DNA of 64,000 nt, taken from contig NC_088786.1 of assembly GCF_949628265.1 (NCBI RefSeq), positions 37,965,681 to 38,029,680 of the forward strand, written 5' to 3'. Both the position numbers and the translations under genes were made by a program. Positions 12,164 to 22,695 of this stretch are shown piece after piece. Every line of letters begins with the position of its first letter. Positions within the stretch are counted from its first letter, which is position 1. The notes under the pieces were generated by a model. The model had not been told where the DNA came from. It did no database searches and worked only from the letters and a program-made list of their open reading frames with translations. This stretch comes from Cloeon dipterum (Eukaryota; Arthropoda; Insecta; Ephemeroptera; Baetidae).

Positions 12164-13327
12164 GTGAGCTTTTTTCCCTTGCAGAGGAATGATAGTGAAT
12201 TTCCCCGCATAATCCTTTAACACACATACAGATTGGGTCCTAAAAATCATGTAGTTAAAAAAATAGATAGGCAGCACTGTAAATTTTGGAGAAAATCGGC
12301 ATCAAACTTAGCATTGTTTTAAATGGAGAATTTTCAACGGAATTGTGTAATCACGATTTTCTCTGAAATTCCGCATTTCCCAAAAAAAAACCTCTGGATT
12401 TCCCATAGATCTCGATGAGAGGATTCCAAATCATGTGAGAAAGCATGGTGCAGCACTGTAAATTTCGGAGAAAATTGGCAAAAACAATCTGATTGGTCAG
12501 CGCCCAGCGCTGCTGGCCAAGAGAGGGGGGCGTTTCACGCCGTCGCTTCTGGTTGCATTACAGAAGGTGGCCGGCGCGCAACTCAATTATCATTTTAATT
12601 ACGTTTCCATGATCAGAAAAATTTGAAATTTTCGTACATGGTAACCAATGAATCTGTCCTTGAAAATCAATGAAAATTTTATTTGAATTATACGCAGTCT
12701 CTGATAGCCATAAGGGTCTGAGTTTGCCTCTGAAAATCATTGAAATTATTAAAATGAAAGAAACATTTTTTCTGAGATGATTCTTGAATAAATTAACTTA
12801 ATTTTGGGTATTTTGATTTCCAAAAAATTTTAAACGTTCTTTAACGGACACCTGAAATTTTCAGACGAACTTTTTTTCAAAAATTTTAAATTTGAGAAAA
12901 TTTTGCTGATTTAGGGAAAACTGGAAATTTAACCAGCTCTCTGCATTTAGTCAGTATTTAACGCTACTATGAACTAGTAAATTTTAATGAAGCCAAACAG
13001 ACCTCTTTTGAAAATTGCAATTTTTGAAAAAAAATAAGAATTTCTTTTAAGACTCAAAAGCACTATTTTTTATTTTCTCACTATTAAATTTTCATAAATT
13101 TTCTCACCACGGAAGCAATTAATTTCCTATGCTAAAAAAAGAGGGCGAAAATTGGATTTTGGGGCACTTTTGGTCAGAAAAACATGGGAAAAATAGGTCG
13201 GTTACGGTTAACTTTACATGAAATTTCATTTTTTTAAAATAAAAAATCACTATCATTCCACTTTAAATTATAAAATTATTTTAATATTATTTGTGTCCAT
13301 GATTTATATTTCCTCTGTTACTTACAG
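12164..13327. other. AT-rich spacer between duplicated exon units
   Basis: Contains a short direct repeat (GCAGCACTGTAAATTT at about 12271 and 12449) and no gene. It is the spacer, or intron, between the two near-identical exon units. Confidence 0.5.
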
Positions 13328-13425
13328 GTTGCTACTCATTGACGTAAAGGAGTACAGCCCTGAGAAAACGTGCCAACTTACTTTTTCAACAACCTGCCCA
13401 AACGACTCAAAAACTATAAAAGTAG
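13328..13425 (+). CDS. Exon-like unit, copy 2 (unrecognised gene fragment)
   Basis: Second copy of the 98-nt exon unit, encoding LLLIDVKEYSPEKTCQ and onward, with acceptor CTTACAG and donor GTAG|GTGAGC. It joins in frame to the short terminal exon at 13595-13617, giving a C-terminus ending KTIKVAFVMGCS and a stop. Together these make a plausible 3' end of a small, cysteine-containing, possibly secreted protein. The upstream coding part was not found, so the gene may be partial or dead. Confidence 0.4.
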
Positions 13426-13594
13426 GTGAGCTTTTTCCCTTGTGAAGAATTTCGCAAGAAAATAAATTAATGCACGTTTAATTTTTGTACTAAAATTGTG
13501 ACGATAAATTGTTAATTATATTGCGTTAACCTCTCTTGAAAGCAGAATAAGTTTTAATTTTTAATTTATTTCTAACGGAACAATTTTTTTTCAG

Positions 13595-13617
13595 CGTTCG
13601 TGATGGGCTGCAGCTGA
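13595..13617 (+). CDS. Putative terminal coding exon of the duplicated-exon gene
   Basis: Follows a strong acceptor (a T-run then CAG at 13592-13594). In phase 1 from the preceding unit it reads AFVMGCS then TGA. A poly(A) signal (AATAAA, 14006-14011) lies downstream. A later open stretch (13797-13889, with acceptor-like TTCATAG) ends in an in-frame stop and could be untranslated or an alternative end. Low confidence because no homolog is recognised. Confidence 0.35.
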
Positions 13618-14103
13618 TTGAATTGCAAACCTGACAACATCAACGCAATAACCATCACTATGAAAAAGGAATCTCGCTACAAATGAGAGAAAATAATATA
13701 AGAACGACCCAAAATCAAAAGGAAATTTCTACAAAGGTAATTAAAAGAATTGCATTGATCGTTAATATTGATGCTAATAATACTAAAAAATTCATAGAGC
13801 GCTCGTGTTGTGACACTTCTTCGTCGGCCCCAACGCCACCGACCGCAACCCAGGACACCCAGGAGCCGTACTACTTGATAATTAATTAAGGAAGACCAGA
13901 AAAGTTAAAGTTTGGCAGACTATTGAATGTTAAAATTGTTCTGCACTGTTTAATTTTAAGCCATTTTATCTAGTAACTTTAAGGCTGGTTTTGTGAAAAT
14001 AATTTAATAAATTCTTGAATTTTAATTACTTTTTTACAAAATTTGGAATTTATAAGGTAAATAAAATCACAAATTTTATTCATGCAGTCGAAGCGCTTTC
14101 GAT

Positions 14104-14109
14104 TTATTC
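14104..14109 (-). terminator. Candidate Hsp70 poly(A) signal
   Basis: AATAAA on the minus strand about 175 nt after the Hsp70 stop codon. A second AATAAA lies at 14077-14082. The 3' UTR between is AT-rich and unremarkable. Confidence 0.5.
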
Positions 14110-14283
14110 GCAATTAATATTGTATACATTTAATTGCAAACAAGCGGCAGGAAATGGCACATATAAACGCAAAATGAAGTTTTTCATCTATATACACACT
14201 TATCATCTATAATAATGAAAAGGAATGGTTCAAGTCTCATATTTCTCTCGTGAATTTATATACACAGAAATCAGGAATTTGAA

Positions 14284-16367
14284 TTAGTCGACCTCCTCGA
14301 TGGTAGGACCCTGGCCGCGGCCACCCTGACTGGCCTGCTGTCCGCACGACTGGAAGGGCTGGGGGCCTCCGCCCTGTTGCTGTTGCTGCTGGTACATCTT
14401 GCTCATGATGGGCATGCACTCCTTGTTGAGCTGCTCGTAGCGGTGCTCGAACTCCTCCTTGTCGGCCAGGTTGTTGTTATCGATCCAGCTCAGGGTCTCT
14501 TCCGCCAGCTTGGTCACCTTGTCCTTGTCCTCCTGAGACAGTTTGTCTGCGGCGTCCTGGACGGCCTGTTTGACCTGCAGGGCGTAGCCTTCGAGCTTGG
14601 CCTTGGCCTCGATGCGGGCCTTCTGCACCTCGTCCTCGGCCTTGTACTTCTCGGCGTCGGCGACCATGCGTTCGATCTCCTCCCTGGACAGCCGCCCTTT
14701 GTCGTTCTTGATGGTGATGTTCTTGCTGTTGCCCGAGCTCTCGTCCTTGGCCGAGACGTTGAGGATGCCGTTGGCGTCCAGGTCGAAGGTGACCACAATC
14801 TTCGGCACGCCCCTCGGAGCCGGAGGGATTCCGGTCAGGTCGAAGGTGCCCAGGAGGTTGTTGTCCTTGGTCATGTACCTTTCGCCTTCGAACACCTGGA
14901 TCGTCACGGCGGGCTGGTTGTCCGAGTAGGTGGAGAACGTCTGCTGCTGCTTGCAAGGGATGCGGGTGTTCCTTTCGATGATCTTGGCCATCACCCCTCC
15001 GGCCGTCTCGATGCCCATCGACAGCGGCGCCACGTCCACCAGGAGCACGTCCTGGATCTGGCTGCTCTTGTCGCCGCTCAGGATGGCCGCTTGCACCGCC
15101 GCTCCGTAGGCGACGGCCTCGTCAGGGTTGATGGACAGGTTCAGGGTCTTGCCGTTGAAGAAGTCCTGCAGCAGTTTCTGGACCTTCGGGATCCTGGTCG
15201 AGCCTCCGACCAAGACGACGTCGTGGATTTGGTTTTTGTCCATTTTAGCGTCCTTCAGGGCCTGCTCCACGGGGACCAGGGTCGACCTGAACAGGTCGGA
15301 GCAGAGTTCTTCGAACCTGGCCCTCGAGATCTTGGTGTAGAAGTCGATGCCCTCGAAGAGCGAGTCGATTTCGAGACTGGCCTCAGAGCTGCTGCTCAGG
15401 GTGCGTTTTGCCCTTTCGCAGGCGGTGCGGAGCCTCCTCAGGGCCCTGGGGTTGCTGCTCAGGTCCTTCTTGTGCTTGCGTTTGAACTCCTCGATGAAGT
15501 GGCTGACCATCCGGTTGTCAAAGTCCTCACCGCCCAGGTGAGTGTCTCCCGCAGTTGACTTGACCTCGAACAGGGACCCTTCGTCGATGGTCAGGATGCT
15601 GACGTCAAAGGTACCGCCTCCAAGGTCGAAAATGAGGACGTTCTTCTCGCCTTTAAGGTTCTTATCCAAGCCGTACGCCAGGGCAGCGGCCGTTGGTTCG
15701 TTAATGATCCTCAGGACGTTCAAACCTGCGATGGCGCCGGCGTCCTTTGTCGCCTGGCGCTGAGCGTCGTTGAAGTACGCAGGAACAGTGATGACGGCGT
15801 CCTTAATGGTGGTGCCCAGGTACGCCTCGGCCGTCTCCTTCATCTTGGTCAGGACCATCGAGCTGATTTCCTCAGGGTTGAAGCGTTTCTCCTCGCCCTT
15901 GAACTCCACCTGCAGCTTGGGCTTCGTGTTCTCGCTGACGACCTTGAAGGGCCAGTGCTTCATGTCCGCCTGGATCTTGGGGTCATCGAACTTGCGTCCG
16001 ATCAGGCGTTTCGCGTCGAAGACTGTGTTTTTCGGGTTCATCGCCACCTGGAATGACAAGAATTCGGACTTGTAAGCATCTCGAAACTTCCAGAAATTTA
16101 AAGAATGTTCTGGACAAATCGTTTTTGTCTAGAAAATTCTTATGTAGAGCATGGAAATTAAATAAATGTCGATTTTAAAACAAAATTTCAGCCTACCTGG
16201 TTCTTAGCGGCGTCTCCGATCAACCTTTCGGTGTCCGTGAACGCCACATAGCTGGGGGTGGTGTGGTTGCCCTGGTCATTGGCGATGATTTCCACCTTTC
16301 CGTTCTGCCAGACGCCCACGCAGGAGTAGGTGGTGCCCAGGTCAATACCAATTGCTGGTGCCTTCAT
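14284..16367 (-). CDS. Hsp70: Inducible-type cytosolic heat shock protein 70, two coding exons
   Basis: ATP-dependent chaperone of the cytosol and nucleus that binds exposed hydrophobic segments of client proteins with J-domain and EEVD-binding co-chaperones. Exon 1 is 16367-16197 (57 codons, starting [18 protein letters not shown]); exon 2 is 16047-14284. They splice in phase 0 (KNQ|VAMNP) to give 644 aa, normal for the family. The actin-like ATPase motifs are visible: IDLGTTYS at the N-terminus, [12 protein letters not shown] near residue 196 and [13 protein letters not shown] near 335. The substrate-binding and lid domains follow, ending SCGQQ...GPTIEEVD, the form seen in insect heat-inducible Hsp70. 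A glutamine run precedes the tail. The 149-nt intron inside the coding region is noteworthy because classical Drosophila inducible Hsp70 genes lack introns; it carries an HSE array. No frameshift or lost key residue is seen. Confidence 0.98.
16081..16139. promoter_or_regulatory. Seven-unit heat-shock element array inside the Hsp70 intron
   Basis: Alternating HSF pentamer cores lie in strict 5-bp register: GAA 16083, TTC 16088, GAA 16093, TTA 16098 (2 of 3), GAA 16103, TTC 16108, GAC 16113 (2 of 3). A further GAA/TTC pair sits at 16132 and 16137. Five of seven units are perfect, stronger than the minimal three-unit HSE. It lies about 400 bp downstream of the TATA box, within the 149-nt intron 16048-16196. 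Confidence 0.75.
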
Positions 16368-16501
16368 GTTGCTGCTGTTTTCTGTTCTCTTCAGCGACTG
16401 TAAATAAAGACTTGGATGAGCGCTGTGGCTGTGTAACTCTCTGCGTCTGCTTCTCGTGTGCTTGTCTGTGAGTGACTAATGCCGAACGTGGGCCTGCCGC
16501 G

Positions 16502-16509
16502 CTTATATA
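16502..16509 (-). promoter_or_regulatory. Hsp70 TATA box
   Basis: TATATAAG on the minus strand, about 135 nt upstream of the Hsp70 ATG. Transcription would start about 25-30 nt downstream (near 16475), leaving a 5' leader of roughly 110 nt. Confidence 0.8.
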
Positions 16510-16529
16510 CGGTTTGAATATTACCGCCT

Positions 16530-16554
16530 AGAAAGATCACGAAAGATCTGGAAA
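16530..16554. promoter_or_regulatory. Proximal heat-shock element of Hsp70
   Basis: Five pentamer units in register: perfect GAA at 16531, 16541 and 16551, with inverted units reading ATC (2 of 3 matches to TTC) between them. It lies about 20-45 bp upstream of the TATA box, the usual position of an Hsp70 proximal HSE. Confidence 0.8.
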
Positions 16555-16559
16555 GAAGG

Positions 16560-16610
16560 CCAATCGGAGCGATCCTATTGGCCGAGACCAGCCGAGACCG
16601 ACTGACGTCA
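16560..16610. promoter_or_regulatory. CCAAT boxes and CRE in the Hsp70 promoter
   Basis: CCAAT occurs in both orientations (CCAATCGG near 16560 and ATTGGCC near 16577). A perfect palindromic CRE/ATF site TGACGTCA is at 16603-16610. These are common basal elements; function is inferred from motif and position. Confidence 0.55.
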
Positions 16611-16647
16611 CGAAGGAGGCGGCGCTTGTTTACGGATTTTGCGGCAA

Positions 16648-16662
16648 AGAAATTTCCAGAAT
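16648..16662. promoter_or_regulatory. Perfect HSE interrupted at its edge by the transposon
   Basis: GAA 16649, TTC 16654, GAA 16659 in perfect 5-bp register. The transposon's target duplication (16654-16661) is the TTCCAGAA core of this element, and the transposon begins at the next base. Confidence 0.8.
16654..16661. repeat. Left 8-bp target-site duplication of the hAT element
   Basis: TTCCAGAA, identical to 22710-22717. Eight bp is the diagnostic duplication length of hAT elements, and T at position 2 with A at position 7 fits the nTnnnnAn preference of Ac-type hATs. Confidence 0.88.
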
Positions 16663-16719
16663 AGACATGGTCAAAATTTTTAAGGCATCGCGATATTTTC
16701 GATGTCGATGTTTTCAAAA

Positions 16720-16782
16720 AATATCGATAAATATCGATATTTATCGTGCAAAAAAAAATATCGCCGGAAAATATCGTCGATA
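16720..16782. repeat. Left subterminal TATCGATA repeats
   Basis: Two perfect TATCGATA words, 10 bp apart (16722-16729 and 16732-16739), followed by further TATCG/CGATA half words to about 16782. The octamer is the DRE sequence known to bind the BED-finger, hAT-related factor DREF in Drosophila. Likely binding sites for an element-encoded protein; that role is inferred. Confidence 0.65.
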
Positions 16783-17017
16783 TTTTTTAAAAAAGGCGCT
16801 TCCGTCCAAAATTGTAACCAAGGCTACAAACTAACGAAAATCAGCCGCAAAGTTACGCCCCCACCCGCAACTAAAACTAACAAACTAAGCAATCATGCTT
16901 GCGTTCTCAATTCTTCCTATATACAACCAAGTCAACTAAGAACAACTTATTTAACTAAATAAGTTTCATCTCTCTCCAAGAATAACAAACGAAATTCACG
17001 ATTCACGTATTCACAAA

Positions 17018-19519
17018 ATGTATACACAGAAAGGAAAATTGACCCCTGTGGAGAGAGAAATTTCTGCGAACTTAACAAGAGAGCAAGTGAAACTTTGCTT
17101 TGAAAAAGTCGACAGTCTTCACAAAAAGTGCATATTTTGCGGTAAAACCTACAAAACAAACGGGAATACCACGAACGAGAAGACTCACTTGTTGTCGAAG
17201 CACAAAGAGGTCCTTCTCTCACACGTCCGCAAGGTCAAGAAACAAAATGTAAGTTGATTTAAAAGAGTTTTGAAACCTAATAATTCTCCAAACAAAACAA
17301 ATTTAAAAAGCTTAAATAAATTCGTCTAAAAAAGCTTCTGAAACATATAAATGTGTTTAATTTATCTTTTAATGACTGCTGGATGGTTTGAATCGTTAAA
17401 AATATCACGAGTAGAGTAATAATTGAATTATATTTACATTAAAAAATGCATCCTAGGAACTCAAAAAGATATAATTAGAAAATTTATTAGTAATTACTAA
17501 AAGTACCGAATTTTTTTGTACTTCCAGTCCAATGATCTACCATCTACCAGCAGTGCCTCGCAAGGAGAAAGCCAACAACAAGAATTATTGATTAGTAACG
17601 AAGATGCATGTGCAAAAGCAGGTGAAGCTCAACCAACAAAGAAAAAGAGAACGATGGATGAATTTGTACCTAGTACAAATATGAAGGGACCATCAACTTG
17701 TATCAAAAAGCAAATTTCTTTAGAGGAAGCCGTCAAAAACGCCAGAAAAAATTGTACGTAAAATATGCTTCTTTTTTACAATTTAGGCGTCATCCGTAAA
17801 TATTTTTCAGTTTCAGGCCAACAATCATCTCAGGTTTTGAGAAACGGATTGATCCGTTTTCTTTGCAAACTAGGCGTGCCCTTGTGTTTGGTTACAAAGG
17901 AGGATTTGGAAGCGCTTTCTCATCCAGCATATTTAGGAATCGAACCATTTGATAATGTAAGCATGAATATTTTTCGTAATTTTACGGGTATAAAACAAGT
18001 TAAATGTTATAGCCTGCCAGCAATGAACTGAATGAAATCGCCACCACCTTGAAATGTGAAATTTCGAGTAGAGTGATTGAGGCAGGTACTTGGGCAGCTG
18101 ATTTCCAAGTATGGCATCTCAACAGAGACAAAGTAGTCGCTGCTCTAGTTGTGCATTACTATGGTTTGTTTACTTTTTAAATTATTAAAATTTCAGAAAA
18201 TGTAATATTGACTCTTTTTAGATTACTCAAAGGATGGAATGCAGTCAGCAGTTCTGTGGGCCATGGTTGAGTCGACTCAGACAATTACCAACAGCCCTGA
18301 AATCATGAGCATGAAGTTGAAACACGACATCGAAGACATGGGGATCTCATGGAAAAATTTACGTTGCGTGTTAAATCAGTCAGATCTTTCCACCAAAGTC
18401 ATGAAGCCCCTACTTCCAACTGGTGCTCGAATGTATGACTGTGCTTTGTCACTGACTGACAGGATTATCTCACATTCGATGTCCTTGGAGACTGTCCAAC
18501 AGCTTAAATCTAAGCTCAAGCGTTTGCATGAAGTCGCCAGAAAGCACGAATCATCGTTCATTTTAGTGGCGAAGAAAGCAAACTCATTTGAAGAGGCTAG
18601 AAATTTTTTGGTAGCCAGAAGCTCTCAAGATATCCTTGAGCATTTTGTGCATTGCTCAAAATTGATGAATGATTTTCTCACTTTGCCAGAAATCTCAAGA
18701 GAAAATTTAAGTCTCAACCACCAAGATATTGCTTGTTCCAGGGAAATTGAATCTCTGCTGAGTGTGATGAAGTCAGCAACAAGAAAGATTGACTCAAACA
18801 CACAATTCCTCGCCTCACAAACCGCACCATACATTTTCATGACTCTGGAGAAGTTAAAAAGAACCATAATTTTAACTGGTTCAGCAATGACAATGAAGAG
18901 AGACTTAATTCAACAGCTCGAAGCATGGAAATCTACTAGAGGTGATGAGGAGCCCTTCGTCAGCTGCCAAATATTTGATCCGCGTTACAAAACAATGTGC
19001 ATTGGTAGCCCAGAGAACCCATTCATCTTGATGAATGCGACCAACGCTTTAAAAGGAAAATTGAAGTCTTTTGTGTCTGACAAAATTAATTCTGACAAAA
19101 AAAGACAACATGCTCTAGTCAGCAATGCTGCACAACCTGAAGGGAGAGAAGAGTTAATAAGCAGTGAAGAAGATGATCCTACTCCAGAAGACGTTTTTGA
19201 CTTTCGAGCCTACACAAATACATTCCAGACTCAAACTAGAGCATCTGCTGTGAATCCTGAGGACAAGGAAATAAACTTGTTCTTGAACTACGTCAAGGAT
19301 CCTACGTTGGAAAGCGAAGACCTTGACGTGTTCAAATTTTGGAAGAAGAGGGCTGGAGTTGAAAAATATTTGAGCATATTTGGTGTTAGTTGTCTTGCGG
19401 TACCAGGAAAGCGTGTACTCAAAATTTCAAAATGTTTACATTCAAGAATGATTGAAGAAAAAGAAATTGAAAGTGTGTTGATTTGTGCTTCTGCACCAAA
19501 TAACTTGTGGAATTATTAA
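17018..19519 (+). CDS. BED-finger, hAT-fold protein with degenerate catalytic motifs (five exons)
   Basis: Exons 17018-17248, 17528-17753, 17817-17956, 18013-18163 and 18222-19519 splice in frame to 681 aa. The N-terminus carries a BED-type zinc finger (CIFCGKTY ... HLLSKH, residues about 38-63). A basic patch (KKKRTMDEF) suggests a nuclear signal. The rest follows the hAT fold: the slot that is VVALVVHYYDYS aligns with the family's TAHYID segment, CQIFDPRYK aligns with the LDPRYK segment, and FKFWKKR opens a C-terminal hATC-like region. The TDGGANM motif of the partner transposase aligns here with LNQSDLS, the C-x2-H motif is absent, RWNS is lost, and the hATC signature (PASSTASER) is missing. 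It is therefore probably catalytically dead. Likely an accessory DNA-binding protein or repressor of the element; a DREF-like role is an alternative. Confidence 0.85.
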
Positions 19520-20242
19520 AAAATAAAAAACTTTAATATTAATCTTGCGTGATTTCATTTATGTCTATCATTTAAATTGAGATTATTTAAATTGTTTCAA
19601 AATAAAATTTTGGTTGGTCCTTTACCAAATTTGAACGCGGTGTATTTTATATTCGAAATTGAAATTCCTAAAATAATTATTATATTTGATTTTGAAATTA
19701 AAGTTAAATTGGTTAATGCATTATGTAAAATATAACTGGGTTTGATTTTACTTTTTGTCAAATTTTGATTGGAATTGATTTCAATATTTTGTCAAATGAA
19801 AATTGAAGTTACTAGATTTAATATTAAAAACACCAGATACATTTTTATTTCTACCACTTACATCCTAAAAATACATACTATGTAGACCTAAATACAAGCT
19901 TAATAATTGTTACGAGTAATCAATTTTTAATTCCAATCAAGGAGCAATTCCAGGCGAATATGGAGATCGATTTGACAGGATTTTTGCATTCAAATATTAA
20001 GCTGACAATTAATTTATTTTCTTTGATTGTGCTTGTTAATAAGTGGTTTTTTTATTTTTTGATATGAAGAAAAAATAGGGAAAGCACCTGAGCTCAAGCC
20101 AAGCCTTTGAGTTTCACCATCTGTTAAGTAATTTATATCAGTTTAATTAGGTGTCACCTTAAAATTACTCACAAAATTTCAATTATAATCGTCCTCCAAA
20201 GTTAGCCTGGATATATTTTAGAATTTACAATCAGTCCACATT
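19520..20242. other. AT-rich spacer between the convergent transposon genes
   Basis: No open frame of note. AATAAA-type poly(A) signals occur on both strands near each stop (plus strand about 19524 and 19602; minus strand about 20051), consistent with convergent 3' ends. Confidence 0.6.
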
Positions 20243-22167
20243 TTACGGGCTGATAATTTTCCAATGTTTTTTGTCAAGACATTTTAAAAATACGAGAATG
20301 TCAACATTTTTCTTCGTCAAACGCGCTCTTTTTTTTACTGCAATTAGATTTAAAGCAGAGACAGCTCGCTCTGATGCTGTTGATGAGGCTGGAATCAATA
20401 GAGCCCTCAAAGCTATTTTGCTTAGAAATGGAGAAAAGCCTTCGATCCTGTTTTGCCAATATTGAATTGGATTTGCATCAAAATCTTCAGTAGGACAGTT
20501 CAGATAGTGTTTTAGCTCTCTATCATAAGAAGTACTCCATGCTTCAATTTTCTCCTTAATCTGCTGCACCAAATAGGGCTGGAAAATACTCCCATCCTAT
20601 AAAATCATAAATTATATTTGATAATATGTTTAATTATTCTAATTGTGGTACCATCAGAGAAGCATCGAGTGAATCATCCGATTTTGATCTTTCTTCCTTC
20701 AACAATGAGTTCACGATTTCAACAGCTTTAGCGTTTGCTGAAACATCTAAATGGTCAGACCTATATCGGGGATCAAGAAGAGTAGCTTTGATATGGATTC
20801 TGCTCAAATGCAATTCATTTAACAGAGCCTGGAGTTGTTTAATCAAACTATCTTTCATGGCTTTTCCTTCTTGAGTTTTAGCAGCAAAATTACCCATTTT
20901 GTACATGGCGTACTTAAGGCCTGGAATAACCAGGTTGACTGAAATGAATTAACAAAATTTAATAAGATATCAAATTAATCTTAATTTTACAAATTTACCA
21001 GTCGGGTATTTTTCACCGGAATACATCGAGGTCAACTCATACATCACAGCTGTGATGCCAATGTAGTCTTGCAAATGAGTTACTTCATCCTCGTTTAAGT
21101 TTTCGTGATCGGCGTCATCCTCAAGTGCTTTGTTTACATAGCATTCCATGTCAAGGTAAGATTTTGCCGAAAGGTACTCGCTATTCCAGCGAGGTTTGAT
21201 AGCCCTTTTTAGGTAAGTTATGTTGCTGGGGAGGACTCCACATTCCTCTTGAGAATTGCGAAGTTTGTCCATAGCCAACGTGCTGTGCTTGAAGTAGGTC
21301 ACTAACTTGTGCAGTTTTTCAAAAGTTGACGAAAGCTCTTTTGAATCTTTTAGAGATCTCTTAACAATGTTGTGGATTGTATGATTTATGCAGACGATGT
21401 GTTGATCTTTGCCCACCAGCATCCTCATAGCTTTAACCATGTTGGCACCTCCATCAGTCACGGCACCAACTATTTGTTTTGTTTTCAGGCCAAAGTCTTC
21501 AATTATGAGGCACAACTGGCTGTAAATCTCATCAGCTGTGTGTCTGCAGTTCAATTGCCGTGCTGCGAGGGTGACAGAGTCAATCGTTGATTCAGCTTTT
21601 TTTAAATAAAGAATATTAGTCACGATTTCACTTATTTAATGGCGTGATACACTTTATTACCAATATAATGTGCTGTCATCACAAGGTAGCCCATTGTTGT
21701 GGTGGTTACTGTGGCTATATCTGCAGTTACGACCACTTCCTTATTCCTTAAAACTGTTCCTACTAATATCCGAGCCTTCAAGCCAAGATTGAGGATCATT
21801 CTAGTAAGCTATAAACATTGATTATTTTAAAATCAATAATTAAAAAATAAAAACAAACCGATTTAGAACTTGGAGGTAGGTACGCTGGGTCAATGACTTC
21901 TCGTAAGAGGTTAACAAATCCCCATTTATTCACTTCGTGAAGCGAGTGACCCTCCGATGCTATGAAAACCGCAAGCTTTTCCGCAACTCTTCTGTGTTTT
22001 AAGCTTCCTATATGTATGGGAGGATAAATAATAAAATCAGATTTTAACCAGTAATTCGTACCAATAGAGCCTCTAGTTTTGTAGTACTTTCCTCTGATTC
22101 TTTTTACAGGTACACCAAGCCGCCGTTTATTTTTGCGGGTTTTCTTTTGGACAGAAACCCTGGACAT
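20243..22167 (-). CDS. hAT transposase, five exons, no BED zinc finger
   Basis: Exons 22167-21859, 21808-21661, 21595-20999, 20938-20652 and 20596-20243 splice in frame to 564 aa. All introns are short (46-65 nt) with GT-AG ends. The basic N-terminus (KKTRKNKRRLGVPVKRIRG) replaces the usual BED finger. Then come, in family order: VAEKLAVFIASEGHSLHEV (early hAT segment); VVVTADIATV ... GYLVMTAHYI, with the first catalytic Asp; AVTDGGANMVKAM, with the second; a C-x2-H motif (CINH); PRWNS; LLDPRYR; and the C-terminal hATC dimerisation signature LIPASSTASERAVSALN ... RLTKKNVDILVFLK. No stop or frameshift is seen, so it looks active. It cuts and pastes the element at its ends. How it recognises them without a BED finger is open; the partner protein may do so. 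Confidence 0.93.
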
Positions 22168-22639
22168 CTTACTCCGTATATTAAAACACGTTATGATAAG
22201 TGAGAACCGCGTGGAGTTATCTTATTCCGCTTGAAATGTGTGCTTCGTGTTCAGTCATTTAGTTTAGTGTTTGTTTACTTTTATGTGTTTTGTTATTGTT
22301 ATATGTCAAAACAGTTTTGCCACCTAAACCCTAGTAGGTGTTGGTTATTGATCATAGAGGAAATACAATAGCATGGTTGACGGCGATTGGTAATTCTGAC
22401 TTTAGGGGTGGGCGGATCCGCGGATGGGCGATGGGCTGTTCGGCTGTTGGTAGTTCGTATCGTATTTTGGTTGTACGGGAGTATGTTCGTTCTGGTTTTT
22501 AAATTATAATTTTATTTCTTATGGCCAGCAGCCTAGATCAACAAAAAACGCGGCACAAGCAATTGACATAGAATGCTAACACGGTTTAAAAAAAATCGCA
22601 CAAAAATCGCGAAAAATCATCGATAATTATCGTTTTTGT

Positions 22640-22695
22640 AAAAAAAATCGATAATATCGTGCCGAAAAAATATCGATTTTAAATATCGATATTTT
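22640..22695. repeat. Right subterminal TATCGAT repeats
   Basis: TATCGATA at 22684-22691, TATCGATT at 22671-22678 and ATCGATAATATCG around 22648, in inverted orientation to the left cluster. They mirror the left subterminal array and share the neighbouring word CACGATA/TATCGTG. Confidence 0.65.

Noticed and set aside
14377..15558. 393-codon plus-strand open frame opposite Hsp70
   Set aside because: Long antisense frames are a well-known by-product of Hsp70 codon bias; no domain, no start context, and it lies wholly within the sense coding exon.
17018..19519. Reading the plus-strand transposon gene as a decayed pseudogene
   Set aside because: All five exons splice in frame with consensus sites and no internal stop; loss is confined to catalytic motifs.
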